Positions 6,852-14,273 of a DNA stretch of 16,284 nucleotides are shown piece by piece. The notes beneath the pieces are model-generated. The model made no database searches, was not told the DNA's origin, and saw only the letters and a program-made list of their open reading frames with translations. The stretch is from JAABSP01 sp011390135 (GTDB taxonomy: Bacteria > Desulfobacterota > Desulfobacteria > Desulfobacterales > JAABSP01): positions 1 to 16,284 of the forward strand of contig JAABSZ010000081.1 in NCBI GenBank assembly GCA_011390135.1, in the 5' to 3' direction. Numbering within the stretch: position 1 is the first letter of the stretch; the number at the start of each line of letters is the position of its first letter. The translations under genes were made by a program, and so were the position numbers.

Positions 6852-7070
6852 CGCTTTTCAATTTCTTTTAAATCTGCTATCCTCCTCTCTCAGAATTCCC
6901 TCGGACTTATGTTTGCGGATCGTTTCTGCTTCCCGCGTGAAGCGGTGCTTCCGAAGCCGGATATTTCTGACGGCCATCGATCCGATTCAGGCCGATTCTG
7001 TCCGATTCGGCCTGAATCCTCCATTGTCCGACGGATCGCTTTCGATCAATATTGGAAAAGAGATGACGCA
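6852..7070. promoter_or_regulatory. Kinase-activator spacer with repeats and hairpins
   Basis: The 219-bp gap between the kinase stop and the activator start is long for an operon pair. It holds three CCGATTC direct repeats at an exact 10-bp period inside a 12-bp-stem hairpin (6982-7018), and a second small hairpin, GATCG-cttt-CGATC, at 7034-7047. I see no good promoter. The frame of the activator stays open upstream to 6909, but that stretch does not resemble a receiver-domain N-terminus, so I treat it as untranslated. Confidence 0.6.
6982..7018. repeat. Phased CCGATTC repeats within a 12-bp inverted repeat
   Basis: CCGATTC occurs at 6982, 6992 and 7002, exactly 10 bp apart. The same stretch forms an inverted repeat: gattcaggccga (6984-6995) pairs perfectly with tcggcctgaatc (7007-7018) across an 11-base loop. 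There is no following T-run, so it is not an ordinary intrinsic terminator. It could attenuate or stabilise the mRNA between kinase and activator, or bind a protein on one DNA face. Confidence 0.75.
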
Positions 7071-8522
7071 ATGGCACGACTGCTTGTGATCGATGACGAT
7101 CGGATGATTTGCGACACCATGAACCGGATTTTTTCGGACATGGAACATGAGGTGAACCTTGCTTACTGCCTGAAAGAAGGGCTGGAGAAGGCCAACCAGA
7201 ACCCCTATGACGTGGTCTTTTTAGATGTTCGCCTGCCGGACGGGGATGGTCTCAGCCATATCGGGGATATCCAGTCCGCACCCTCCCTGCCCGAGGTGGT
7301 GATCATCACCGGATTTGCCGACGCTGACGGTGCGGAGATCGCCATCAAGAACAATGCCTGGGACTATATCCGGAAGCCGGCCTCCATCGATGCCATAAGC
7401 ATGACCCTGAAACGGGCCCTGGATTACCGGCGGGAGAAGCTGGCCAACCGGCCCCAGACCCGAATCCATCGGGAGAATATCATCGGCGAGAGCCCCAAGA
7501 TCGAGGAGTGCCTGGAGCTGGTGGGCCGGGCGGCCCGGAGCCAGGCCAACATCCTGATTACCGGAGAGACCGGAACCGGAAAGGAACTCTTTGCCAGGGC
7601 CATTCACAACAACAGCAGCCGTTCGGAGAAGAATTTCGTGGTCGTGGACTGCGGTTCTCTGCCGGAGACTCTGATGGAGAGCATCCTCTTTGGCCATGCC
7701 AAAGGGGCATTCACGGGCGCGGACAAGGCCACCGATGGGCTGGTAAAACATGCGGACGGCGGGACCCTGTTCTTTGACGAGATAGGGGAGTTGACCTTAT
7801 CTGCGCAGAAATCCCTGCTTAGGGTGCTCCAGGAGAAGCGGTTTCATCCGGTGGGCTCCACAAAGGAGATCGAGAGCGATTTCCGGCTGGTCGCGGCCAC
7901 CAACCGGGATCTGGAGGAGATGGTGCTGCGGAAACGGTTTCGGGATGATCTGCTCTTCCGGCTCCGCTCCATCACTCTGGAGCTGCCCCCCCTGCGGGAT
8001 CGAGCCGAGGATGTCCGCCCCCTGACCGAGCATTATATCGGACACCTTTGCAGTTCCCAGGGAATGGAAATGAAGGATTTTTCACCGGAATTCTGCGAGG
8101 AACTCTGCGCATACCGGTGGCCCGGCAACGTGCGGGAGCTTTTCAGCGCGCTGGAATGGGTGATGGCTCAATCCCTTTATGAGCCGGTACTCTATCCAAA
8201 GCACCTCCCCCCACAGATCCGGATCGAGGTGGCCCGGGCCGTCTTTGGAGAGCCTGCCCAGAACAGGGAATCGGAGCATTCGGCCTCGGGAAACGGCGGA
8301 GATCCGATTCCCTTAAACACTCTTGCCGTAAATACGCTCGATGGCGCGCTGCTGCCCTGGAAAAAATTCCGCAGAAAGCTTCTGGATCAGGAGGAGCAGC
8401 GATACCTCAGGGCTCTGATAGAGAAGAGCGACGGGGACATCAAGGCCGCGGCCGTGATTTCAGGACTCTCCCGGCCCCGGCTCTATGAACTTCTTCGAAA
8501 GCATGGGCTCCAGGGCCGCTGA
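7071..8522 (+). CDS. Sigma-54-dependent response regulator, NtrC family
   Basis: The 483-residue protein has the three classic modules. The receiver is at residues 3-115, with acidic residues D8-D10, acceptor D52 in FLDVRLPDGDG and K102. The AAA+ activator domain is at about 137-370, with Walker A GETGTGKE (165-172), the sigma-54-contacting loop GAFTGA (212-217, intact) and Walker B GTLFFDE (231-237). The Fis-type helix-turn-helix is at about 445-480. It should activate sigma-54 promoters once phosphorylated by the upstream hybrid kinase. A linker of about 60 residues (390-440) before the HTH is not conserved to my eye. I start at the ATG at 7071, which gives the normal MARLLVIDDD receiver opening. 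The ribosome-binding site there is weak (AAGAGA). Likely targets nearby are the kinase's own sigma-54 promoter and perhaps ppdK. Confidence 0.95.
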   Translation: MARLLVIDDDRMICDTMNRIFSDMEHEVNLAYCLKEGLEKANQNPYDVVFLDVRLPDGDGLSHIGDIQSAPSLPEVVIITGFADADGAEIAIKNNAWDYIRKPASIDAISMTLKRALDYRREKLANRPQTRIHRENIIGESPKIEECLELVGRAARSQANILITGETGTGKELFARAIHNNSSRSEKNFVVVDCGSLPETLMESILFGHAKGAFTGADKATDGLVKHADGGTLFFDEIGELTLSAQKSLLRVLQEKRFHPVGSTKEIESDFRLVAATNRDLEEMVLRKRFRDDLLFRLRSITLELPPLRDRAEDVRPLTEHYIGHLCSSQGMEMKDFSPEFCEELCAYRWPGNVRELFSALEWVMAQSLYEPVLYPKHLPPQIRIEVARAVFGEPAQNRESEHSASGNGGDPIPLNTLAVNTLDGALLPWKKFRRKLLDQEEQRYLRALIEKSDGDIKAAAVISGLSRPRLYELLRKHGLQGR

Positions 8523-8527
8523 TCCCT

Positions 8528-8875
8528 TCACCGCTTGCAGGCCGATTTCAGGCGGTCCCAGGGTATCCACCCCAGAACCTTGCAGAGCAGGAGATCGGCC
8601 TTGTCCATTATTCTGGCTATGGTGATGGAGCGGGAGGAGATGATGGCCAGCCCCGGAATCCCGAAGATGATCCCCGGCATCCCCGGTGAAAACCCGCCCA
8701 GAATGCCCAGCAGCACCAGGAAAACCCCCAGGATCGTCAGGCCGTGGTATTTCCACGGGGGTGTCTGGTCCTTTTTCTCGTGCCGGCGCTTGTACTGGTC
8801 TTTAAACCGCTGCCCTGCCGGAAGATCGCTCATCTGAGCATAGGTCTTTTTTAAACGGTCTCTTATTTGTGCCAT
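8528..8875 (-). CDS. Small membrane protein, PGPGW-like
   Basis: This is a 115-residue protein with a charged N-terminal tail (about residues 1-43, rich in K, R, D and Q). One hydrophobic hairpin, or two short TM helices (about 45-62 and 68-82), joins through a PGMPG turn (64-68). A short cytoplasmic C-terminus contains GWIPWDRLKSA. The TM-PGxPG-TM layout resembles the PGPGW family of putative transmembrane proteins, whose function is unknown. GGAAGG just upstream of the ATG supports the start. The gene is convergent with the activator gene, with only five bases between stop codons, and it lies downstream of yhaN on the same strand across 246 bp. No function can be assigned. Confidence 0.7.
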   Translation of the reverse strand: MAQIRDRLKKTYAQMSDLPAGQRFKDQYKRRHEKKDQTPPWKYHGLTILGVFLVLLGILGGFSPGMPGIIFGIPGLAIISSRSITIARIMDKADLLLCKVLGWIPWDRLKSACKR

Positions 8876-8895
8876 GCTTCCTTCCTTATTTCTTC

Positions 8896-8911
8896 AATAC
8901 TGTATAGTATT
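8896..8911. promoter_or_regulatory. Perfect dyad upstream of the small membrane protein gene
   Basis: AATACT-gtat-AGTATT is a perfect 6-bp inverted repeat with a four-base centre. It lies 21 bases before the ATG of the minus-strand membrane protein gene. It contains TACTAT/TATACA, which could serve as a -10 box on that strand, but I find no matching -35 box. It may be an operator. Confidence 0.35.
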
Positions 8912-8944
8912 TCACGATCTCCTTATGGTATCATTCCCAACCTG

Positions 8945-8980
8945 GATTGGCCTCCCTGATGAATATCAGACTATCCAATC
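8945..8980. other. Two-tier inverted repeat in the yhaN downstream spacer
   Basis: GATTGG (8945-8950) pairs with CCAATC (8975-8980). Inside it CTGAT (8956-8960) pairs with ATCAG (8965-8969) across a gaat tetraloop. The two stems are separated by a symmetric five-base internal loop on each side. No T-run follows on either strand, so it is not a standard terminator. The rest of the 8876-9121 spacer shows no gene. Confidence 0.5.
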
Positions 8981-9121
8981 GGACAGGTATGTGTAAATAG
9001 GGTTTATCCTGTAATTAACGAAAATGAGTAGGTTAATCTTGCGGGAATGGCTATGCATAACCGTTTGATTTTAACCGTTTTCCCATTGAAATGAACCAGT
9101 GACTTTTGGATCGATGGCGGA

Positions 9122-12100
9122 TCAATTCAGTTCGTGAGTAAAAACCCCTCCTTTTTTCGCCATCCCATCCGCCAGCTCGATCACCCGCCGATGGTGAGTA
9201 AAAAGCAGCACTTGCGTCCGCCCCGCAAAATCCGCGAGTACTTTCAGGCATACCTCTGTACGCCGATCGTCAAAACCGATGAGGATATCATCGACCACAA
9301 AGGGCATCGGCTCTCCCCGGCCCAGATGCTGTTCCAGGGTGGAGAGGCGAAGCGACAGGTAGAGCTGATCCCGGGTTCCCTCGCTCATTCCCTCCACCGG
9401 CACTTCCGCATCATTGGGCCGAACCCCGAGCAGGATCGGCTTGCCGCCGTTGTCCAGCTCATCCCGAAGGCCAGTGTATGAGCCGAGGGTGAGTTGGGAA
9501 AAGAGTTCCCCGGCTCTTGCCAGAACCGGGGCCTGGTTCTTCTTCCGATACGCCTCGATCTGCTGTTCGAGGATCAGCGCCGCGATCTGCAGGCGGAGAT
9601 ACTGTTCGGCCCCGGAAAGCATGGCCGCGAGGTGCTCTTCAGCCTCCTCAGACGCGTTTGCCGCATCCGCGCTGCCGTCCTTGGCATTGATCTCGTATTG
9701 AAGGGCCTGGCGCTGGTCCCGCAGCTCATCCCGGTTCGCCTTCAGCTCTTTCAGCTCCAGGGAGACCCGCTCCAGCTCCGCGTCGATGGCATCGGCCTCG
9801 CACTCTTGGGCCTCTTTCTCCAATGCTTCGACCCCCAGACCATCCCCGCTGCGGGTGAGTTCCTGCGCCAGGGCATCGAGTCTTTTTTCCAGCTCCCGTC
9901 TCTTTCCGGACCGCTCCCCGGCAGGCTCCAATGCCTCATCCGTTTCGACGCCCGCCTGCTCCCGCAGCCCAGCGAGCTGTTCCCGCCCATTCCGGATAGT
10001 GATGCCCGCGGTTTCGATCTCTTCGGCCACCTCTTTTTGCTGGCTTTCGATTTTTTTGAGGCTTGCCCGGGCTTCCCGGGCCTCGTTCAGATCCCGGTGA
10101 AGCTGCGCCGCGATGGTGCCTGCCTGCATCCCCTCTATTTTCAAGCCGATGGTGTCGGCAAAACCGAACACCCGGTCTTCGAATTCCTCTTGAACCCGAT
10201 CCATCCCGTAAATCCGCCTTCGCAATTCTTCGGATCTGTCAAATTTGTCGAAAAAGCTCACGAGCCGGTCAAAGGTCTCTGTCGCGTGTTCGGGATGCAC
10301 ATCCGGATGGAGTCCCAATCCGTCGATAGCCTGAGCCCATTCTGTTTTCCAGTAGGAGCGATCGCTCTCGATGGCGTTCAGCTCCTCCCGCATTCGTTTA
10401 ATGCGGATCTCTGCATCCCCCAATGAATGCGCCAACCGGCGCTTCTCCTCGAGCGCGGCCTCCTCCGCCTCGACCCGCTGTTCACAAAGGCTGATCATCC
10501 CCTCGAGGTGCATTTTCCCGGTGTCGATGGCATTGTCGAACTTTGCGATCTGCAGAGAGACCGCCTCCTTCCGGGCTTCATATTCCAGGGCCAGTTTTTC
10601 CGCGTCCCCCGCGGCTTTTTTTGCGGCCTGAACATTTGCCAGAAGCTTTTCTGCCCTTAAAAGCCACTGCTTCATCTCCCGCGGCATCCCAGGCTCGATT
10701 CCGATGGGCGACCAGATTTCCTTCCATTCCTTTTGACAGATTCTTTCTTCCTCTTTGGCCATTTGCGCTTCTTTTTCGATCTCTTCCATGCGGGTTTTCA
10801 GGTCTTGGATCCGGGTCTCCAGATCGGCCCGCTTCACCACCTGATCCGCGTCCAGCCGGAGCCGGTCCGACACATGGTCTGCGGCATCGACGCTCTTTTC
10901 ATACCGCGCAACGAGATCGCCCTCCGGTGCAGATGTACCGATCTCTTTCTCCGCATCGGTCTGGTCTATATCCTGATCGATATCCGGGTCTATATTCTGG
11001 TCGATATACCGGCCCTTGATCAGGGACCACCCCCCATCCCGAACCCTTCGGGCCGCTTCCAGCTCCGCGACCGTGGGCACATCGCTTTTCAGCAGCAGCG
11101 CCTTCAAATCCTGCTCGGCCCCTTTCCGCTCCCGGCCCGTCTCCTTGCGCCTGCGGCCATAATCCCGGATGCTTTCATTGATTTCGTCGAATCTTTTCTC
11201 AAACCCATCCAGGGTTTCAGACACGGGCATGGGGATGTTTAAAAGTGCTTCGATGGTTCCGGAAAACCGGCCCAGCCGGGCAAGCTCGTTCTCGCAGGCC
11301 GATTTGCCGTCCGCGGCCTGTTTCCGGGCATCGGACAAGCGCTGCTGGAGATCTCCGGCCTTGCGCGCGGCCGCGATCGAGGCCTTCAGCTCGCCCATGT
11401 CCGGATCCGACGGAGAGGATGTCTGGTCCAGTTTCTTTGCAATCCCCTTCCGCTCGTTCTCTGCATCCTGCAGGGTCGCCTCGGCCTTTTCCACCTTCTG
11501 GTTCAAAAGGTCATGCTTCTTTGCCAGGCCCGAGATCCACTTCTTCTTGTTGAGAAGCCCGCGCAGTCCTTCTGCCTCATCCAGAGCAAGATCGGGACGC
11601 ACCGCCTTCAACAGGGTCTCGGCCTCGTTCCGCAGCAGACGCCGCTTTCCATCCTGCATGGGCCGATCCCTGACCGTTTTTTCCACGGCCCCCAGCTCCT
11701 TCTGAATGGCCAGGATCGCCTCCTCGTTCTCGAAGAGTTCACCCCGGACGTTCAATGATTCGGCTTCCGCGTTCAGGCGGGAAAGCCGGGCCTCGGCCTT
11801 CTCTCGGTTTTCCGCTGCGGTTTGAAGATTATGGAGCGCGATCCTCCGCTTTTCGTCGAAGTCCTCCGGCAGCAGCAGCACCTGGCCCAGGGCTTCCATC
11901 TGCCCCATCACTGCACGGCGCTCCGCCAGAGGCCCCATCACCCGCTTGAGCCGTTCCAGACGGCTTTCCTCCCGGCTCTTTCCGTTGATTTTTTCATCTA
12001 TCTCTCTGACGGCAAAGTCGATCTCTTTGAAATCCTTCTGCAGCCGCTTCCATTCCCGAACCGGAAGGGTCGCCTCCCTGATGCGCTTTTGGGCATCTTT

Positions 12101-12676
12101 GTAGCTCGATATGGCCTGGTTTACCGGTTTTTTGGAGGCCCGGGGCTTGAAAAGTTCTTCCGCACCGCTCTGCAGCTCGGCCAGCAATTCCCGCAGGCTC
12201 GCGGTGGCCCCCACGGCCGCACTGAAGAGGGCCTGTCCAAGATCTCCGGACTGGTTCAGCAGCTCCTCTCCGCCCGCGATCAGTCTGCCGTAGTCGATGC
12301 CGTACAGCTTCGTAAAGAGGGTCTCGTCGATGCCGCCCGGCAGAAACGGCAGCAGAACCGCATCCTCCAGGGCATCCTCCGTACCCGGTTGAAGAAGGGT
12401 ATCCTTCCGCCCCTTTCGGCGCATGAACTCGAGGGTCTTGCCGTCCGAAAGCCGGAGCTTTCCCCCGATCCGAAGCTGGGGATTGTCGTGCAGGTGATTG
12501 TCCGCGGTCCGCTCCGGAATGCCGAAGAGCAATGCGATGAGCGCTCTCAGTGAGGTACTCTTCCCGGCTTCGTTGTCCCCGTAGATCAGGTGCAGCCCTG
12601 AATCACCTTCTGAAAGATCCAGGGACTTGTCGGTGAAAGGGCCGAAGGCCGCAAGATCGAGCCGGTCGATTCTCAT
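9122..12676 (-). CDS. yhaN: YhaN-like SMC/Rad50-type ATPase
   Basis: This 1184-residue protein has the head-coil-head layout of Rad50/SbcC/SMC ATPases. The N-terminal AAA_27-type head starts MRIDRLDLAAFGPF, with Walker A GDNEAGKST (33-41). Long charged coiled coils fill roughly residues 170-1030. The C-terminal head has signature SEGTRDQ (1098-1104) and Walker B PFVVDD (D1129, D1130). The GDNEAGKST head and the pairing with a YhaO nuclease point to YhaN rather than classical SbcC. I find no CxxC zinc hook in the coil. It should power a DNA-end-processing nuclease in the cytoplasm. Its ATG overlaps the yhaO stop by four bases (ATGA), so the two are translationally coupled. A 4 x 12-bp repeat (10961-11008) inserts a run of IDQ-type tetrapeptides into the coil. 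Substrate and role are by homology. Confidence 0.9.
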   Translation of the reverse strand: MRIDRLDLAAFGPFTDKSLDLSEGDSGLHLIYGDNEAGKSTSLRALIALLFGIPERTADNHLHDNPQLRIGGKLRLSDGKTLEFMRRKGRKDTLLQPGTEDALEDAVLLPFLPGGIDETLFTKLYGIDYGRLIAGGEELLNQSGDLGQALFSAAVGATASLRELLAELQSGAEELFKPRASKKPVNQAISSYKDAQKRIREATLPVREWKRLQKDFKEIDFAVREIDEKINGKSREESRLERLKRVMGPLAERRAVMGQMEALGQVLLLPEDFDEKRRIALHNLQTAAENREKAEARLSRLNAEAESLNVRGELFENEEAILAIQKELGAVEKTVRDRPMQDGKRRLLRNEAETLLKAVRPDLALDEAEGLRGLLNKKKWISGLAKKHDLLNQKVEKAEATLQDAENERKGIAKKLDQTSSPSDPDMGELKASIAAARKAGDLQQRLSDARKQAADGKSACENELARLGRFSGTIEALLNIPMPVSETLDGFEKRFDEINESIRDYGRRRKETGRERKGAEQDLKALLLKSDVPTVAELEAARRVRDGGWSLIKGRYIDQNIDPDIDQDIDQTDAEKEIGTSAPEGDLVARYEKSVDAADHVSDRLRLDADQVVKRADLETRIQDLKTRMEEIEKEAQMAKEEERICQKEWKEIWSPIGIEPGMPREMKQWLLRAEKLLANVQAAKKAAGDAEKLALEYEARKEAVSLQIAKFDNAIDTGKMHLEGMISLCEQRVEAEEAALEEKRRLAHSLGDAEIRIKRMREELNAIESDRSYWKTEWAQAIDGLGLHPDVHPEHATETFDRLVSFFDKFDRSEELRRRIYGMDRVQEEFEDRVFGFADTIGLKIEGMQAGTIAAQLHRDLNEAREARASLKKIESQQKEVAEEIETAGITIRNGREQLAGLREQAGVETDEALEPAGERSGKRRELEKRLDALAQELTRSGDGLGVEALEKEAQECEADAIDAELERVSLELKELKANRDELRDQRQALQYEINAKDGSADAANASEEAEEHLAAMLSGAEQYLRLQIAALILEQQIEAYRKKNQAPVLARAGELFSQLTLGSYTGLRDELDNGGKPILLGVRPNDAEVPVEGMSEGTRDQLYLSLRLSTLEQHLGRGEPMPFVVDDILIGFDDRRTEVCLKVLADFAGRTQVLLFTHHRRVIELADGMAKKGGVFTHELN
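10961..11008 (-). repeat. Four-unit 12-bp in-frame repeat inside yhaN
   Basis: Four 12-bp units fill 48 bp: ctggtctatatc, ctgatcgatatc, cgggtctatatt and ctggtcgatata. On the coding strand they encode YIDQ-NIDP-DIDQ-DIDQ, a run of acidic tetrapeptides interrupting the coiled coil at about residues 557-572. Units are 12 bp, so gain or loss of a unit keeps the frame. The array has the same period and copy number as the intergenic array at 993-1040. Confidence 0.8.
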
Positions 12677-13947
12677 CCTTCACCTCCCAGGGTCAGCAGC
12701 CGTCCGATCAGCATCTGTTTGGCCTCCTGGACCAGCCGGGCCGCGGTTTCGGGTTCATCGAGATTAAGCACTGAATCCGGGCCGAATGTTTCGGGCGGGA
12801 TTTTGCTCCTGAGATCCGCGATCACATCTTCAAGCCCCTCGATCTCATCTGGATTTTCCGGGATGTCCAGGATCTCCCGGAGCAGCCTTCCGAATGCGCT
12901 CTCCTCGGACAGGGTCGCATCCAGATTCATCTTTCCGACTGTCCTGTTCTCCACCCGTTCGATCCAGAGATCCTCCCCAGCGATCTCCGCGCCCAGGGCC
13001 TTGACCTGCTGCTCGAACCGCTCCGGATAGGCCGCGAGTTCATCGGAGATCGCGGTTGCGCCCTCGAAACGGATGCGCATGGCAATGGGGCGGCCATCTG
13101 CAGCCTTCCGCTCATTTTCGATGGCCTTCCGTGTCCGTTCCAGAACCCCTCTCATTTTCCGCACATCTGTCAGGTCAACCAGACAGCGGGACCAATGCAG
13201 GACATGCAGCGGGAACTCCTCCACTTCGCTGACATTCCCGTCCTCCACTGTGACGAGCAGGCATCCCTTGGCCCCGGTCTCCCGGATATGGCGGCCCTGG
13301 ATGCATCCGGGAAAGACGATCCAGGGGGCTTTGGAGACGAACTCCCGCGTGTGGATATGTCCCAATGCCCAGTACTGGTAGCCCCGGGAGCGGAGATCAT
13401 CCGTTGAACAGGGGGCATAGTCCGCATGGCCCTCCCGGCCGTCGAGGCTGGTATGTAGAAGGCCGATGTTGAACATTCCCTTTTGGGCCGGCGCGAAGCC
13501 GGCTGCAAGGTTCTCCTCCACATGCTGGGTTCCGAAGCTCCGGCCGTGGATCACAACCCCAAGATCCTCCCGTTTGATCGTCTCGACCTTCCGGGAAGAC
13601 ATCATCTTCATGTTGGCGGGGCTGTCCAGTGCCCGGGTCATGTTGTTTGCCGCGTCATGGTTTCCCGCGACCGTGAAGACCGCTATGCCGTGCCGATCCA
13701 GCCTGCCCATCTGCCGGCTGAAAAAGATGCCGGTGCTGTAGTCCTTCCAGTCTCCGTCATAGAGATCTCCGGCCAGCAGGACGAACGCGACCTTCTCCTC
13801 GATAGCCAGCTCCACGAGGTTTTCAAAGGCTCTGCGGCAGGCGTTGCGGATGGCCTGGGCCGGCGCGGATTCATAGCGGGAAAGGCCCCGAAGCGGGCTG
13901 TCCAGGTGAACGTCTGCTGCGTGGATGAATTTGAACGATTTGAACAT
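12673..13947 (-). CDS. yhaO: YhaO-like DNA repair metallophosphoesterase (SbcD/Mre11 type)
   Basis: This 424-residue calcineurin-like nuclease has all the metal-binding motifs in order: DxH (D12, H14) in HAADVHLDSP, GD (60-61) in AGDLYDGD, GNHD (95-98), H165 in LLHTSLDG, and GHxH (196-199) in LGHIHTRE. The DSPLRGL segment after the first motif and the partner ATPase are typical of YhaO. It is expected to be a Mn-dependent DNA exo/endonuclease working with YhaN on DNA ends. I start at the ATG at 13947 with a GAGGAG site 11 bases upstream. The frame stays open 25 codons further, to 14022, with other ATGs, but those extra residues do not resemble the family's N-terminus. It heads an operon with yhaN and is divergent from hsdM. 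Confidence 0.92.
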   Translation of the reverse strand: MFKSFKFIHAADVHLDSPLRGLSRYESAPAQAIRNACRRAFENLVELAIEEKVAFVLLAGDLYDGDWKDYSTGIFFSRQMGRLDRHGIAVFTVAGNHDAANNMTRALDSPANMKMMSSRKVETIKREDLGVVIHGRSFGTQHVEENLAAGFAPAQKGMFNIGLLHTSLDGREGHADYAPCSTDDLRSRGYQYWALGHIHTREFVSKAPWIVFPGCIQGRHIRETGAKGCLLVTVEDGNVSEVEEFPLHVLHWSRCLVDLTDVRKMRGVLERTRKAIENERKAADGRPIAMRIRFEGATAISDELAAYPERFEQQVKALGAEIAGEDLWIERVENRTVGKMNLDATLSEESAFGRLLREILDIPENPDEIEGLEDVIADLRSKIPPETFGPDSVLNLDEPETAARLVQEAKQMLIGRLLTLGGEG

Positions 13948-14273
13948 TTGAACATGGACTCCTCGATCTGTTATTGGGCTGAGATCAGCGCTCATCATCT
14001 GCTGCATACAGCGCTTTCTCATCTGTTTCGATATTCAAGGCTTGGGTGAAAAAGACTTTTATTTTACAAAGTATAAGGATATTTCACAATCCCAGGTTTC
14101 TGTCAAGCTTCAAAGCCCGGCGCGCCCCTGCTTTCGGATGCAGCGGAAATCATCCCCATCCTTTCGTCCCAAGGTTTCTTGACTTCACCGTCATTTATCG
14201 TATGATGAGCCATTGGTGCTGAGATGGCCATGTTTTTTGTCCGGACATCATTATTTTTAGGGGGAGGTCTGAT
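13948..14273. promoter_or_regulatory. Divergent spacer between yhaO and hsdM
   Basis: This 326-bp stretch contains the hsdM promoter and ribosome-binding site on the plus strand. It also has a minus-strand TTGACA at 14106-14101 that could be a -35 box for yhaO, though the best -10 candidate (AAATAT after 16 bases) is weak. No gene, repeat array or RNA structure was recognised. Confidence 0.5.
14179..14206 (+). promoter_or_regulatory. Sigma-70-like promoter for hsdM
   Basis: TTGACT (14179-14184) and TATGAT (14201-14206) each match the consensus at five of six positions, with a 16-base spacer. The predicted start near 14213 gives a leader of about 60 bases before the TTG start of hsdM. The strength suggests steady expression, as expected for a protective methyltransferase. 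Confidence 0.6.

Noticed and set aside
6909..7070. N-terminal extension of the response regulator from an upstream ATG
   Set aside because: The extra 54 residues are translated from repeats and hairpins and match no receiver N-terminus. The ATG at 7071 gives the standard start.
9014..9121. Near-palindrome ggctatgcataacc and repeated aaccgttt downstream of yhaN as a possible attachment site
   Set aside because: The palindrome has a mismatch, the repeats are short, and no integrase or flanking duplication is visible.
13948..14022. 25-residue N-terminal extension of YhaO
   Set aside because: The family starts just before the HAADVHLDSP motif, and a GAGGAG site favours the ATG at 13947.
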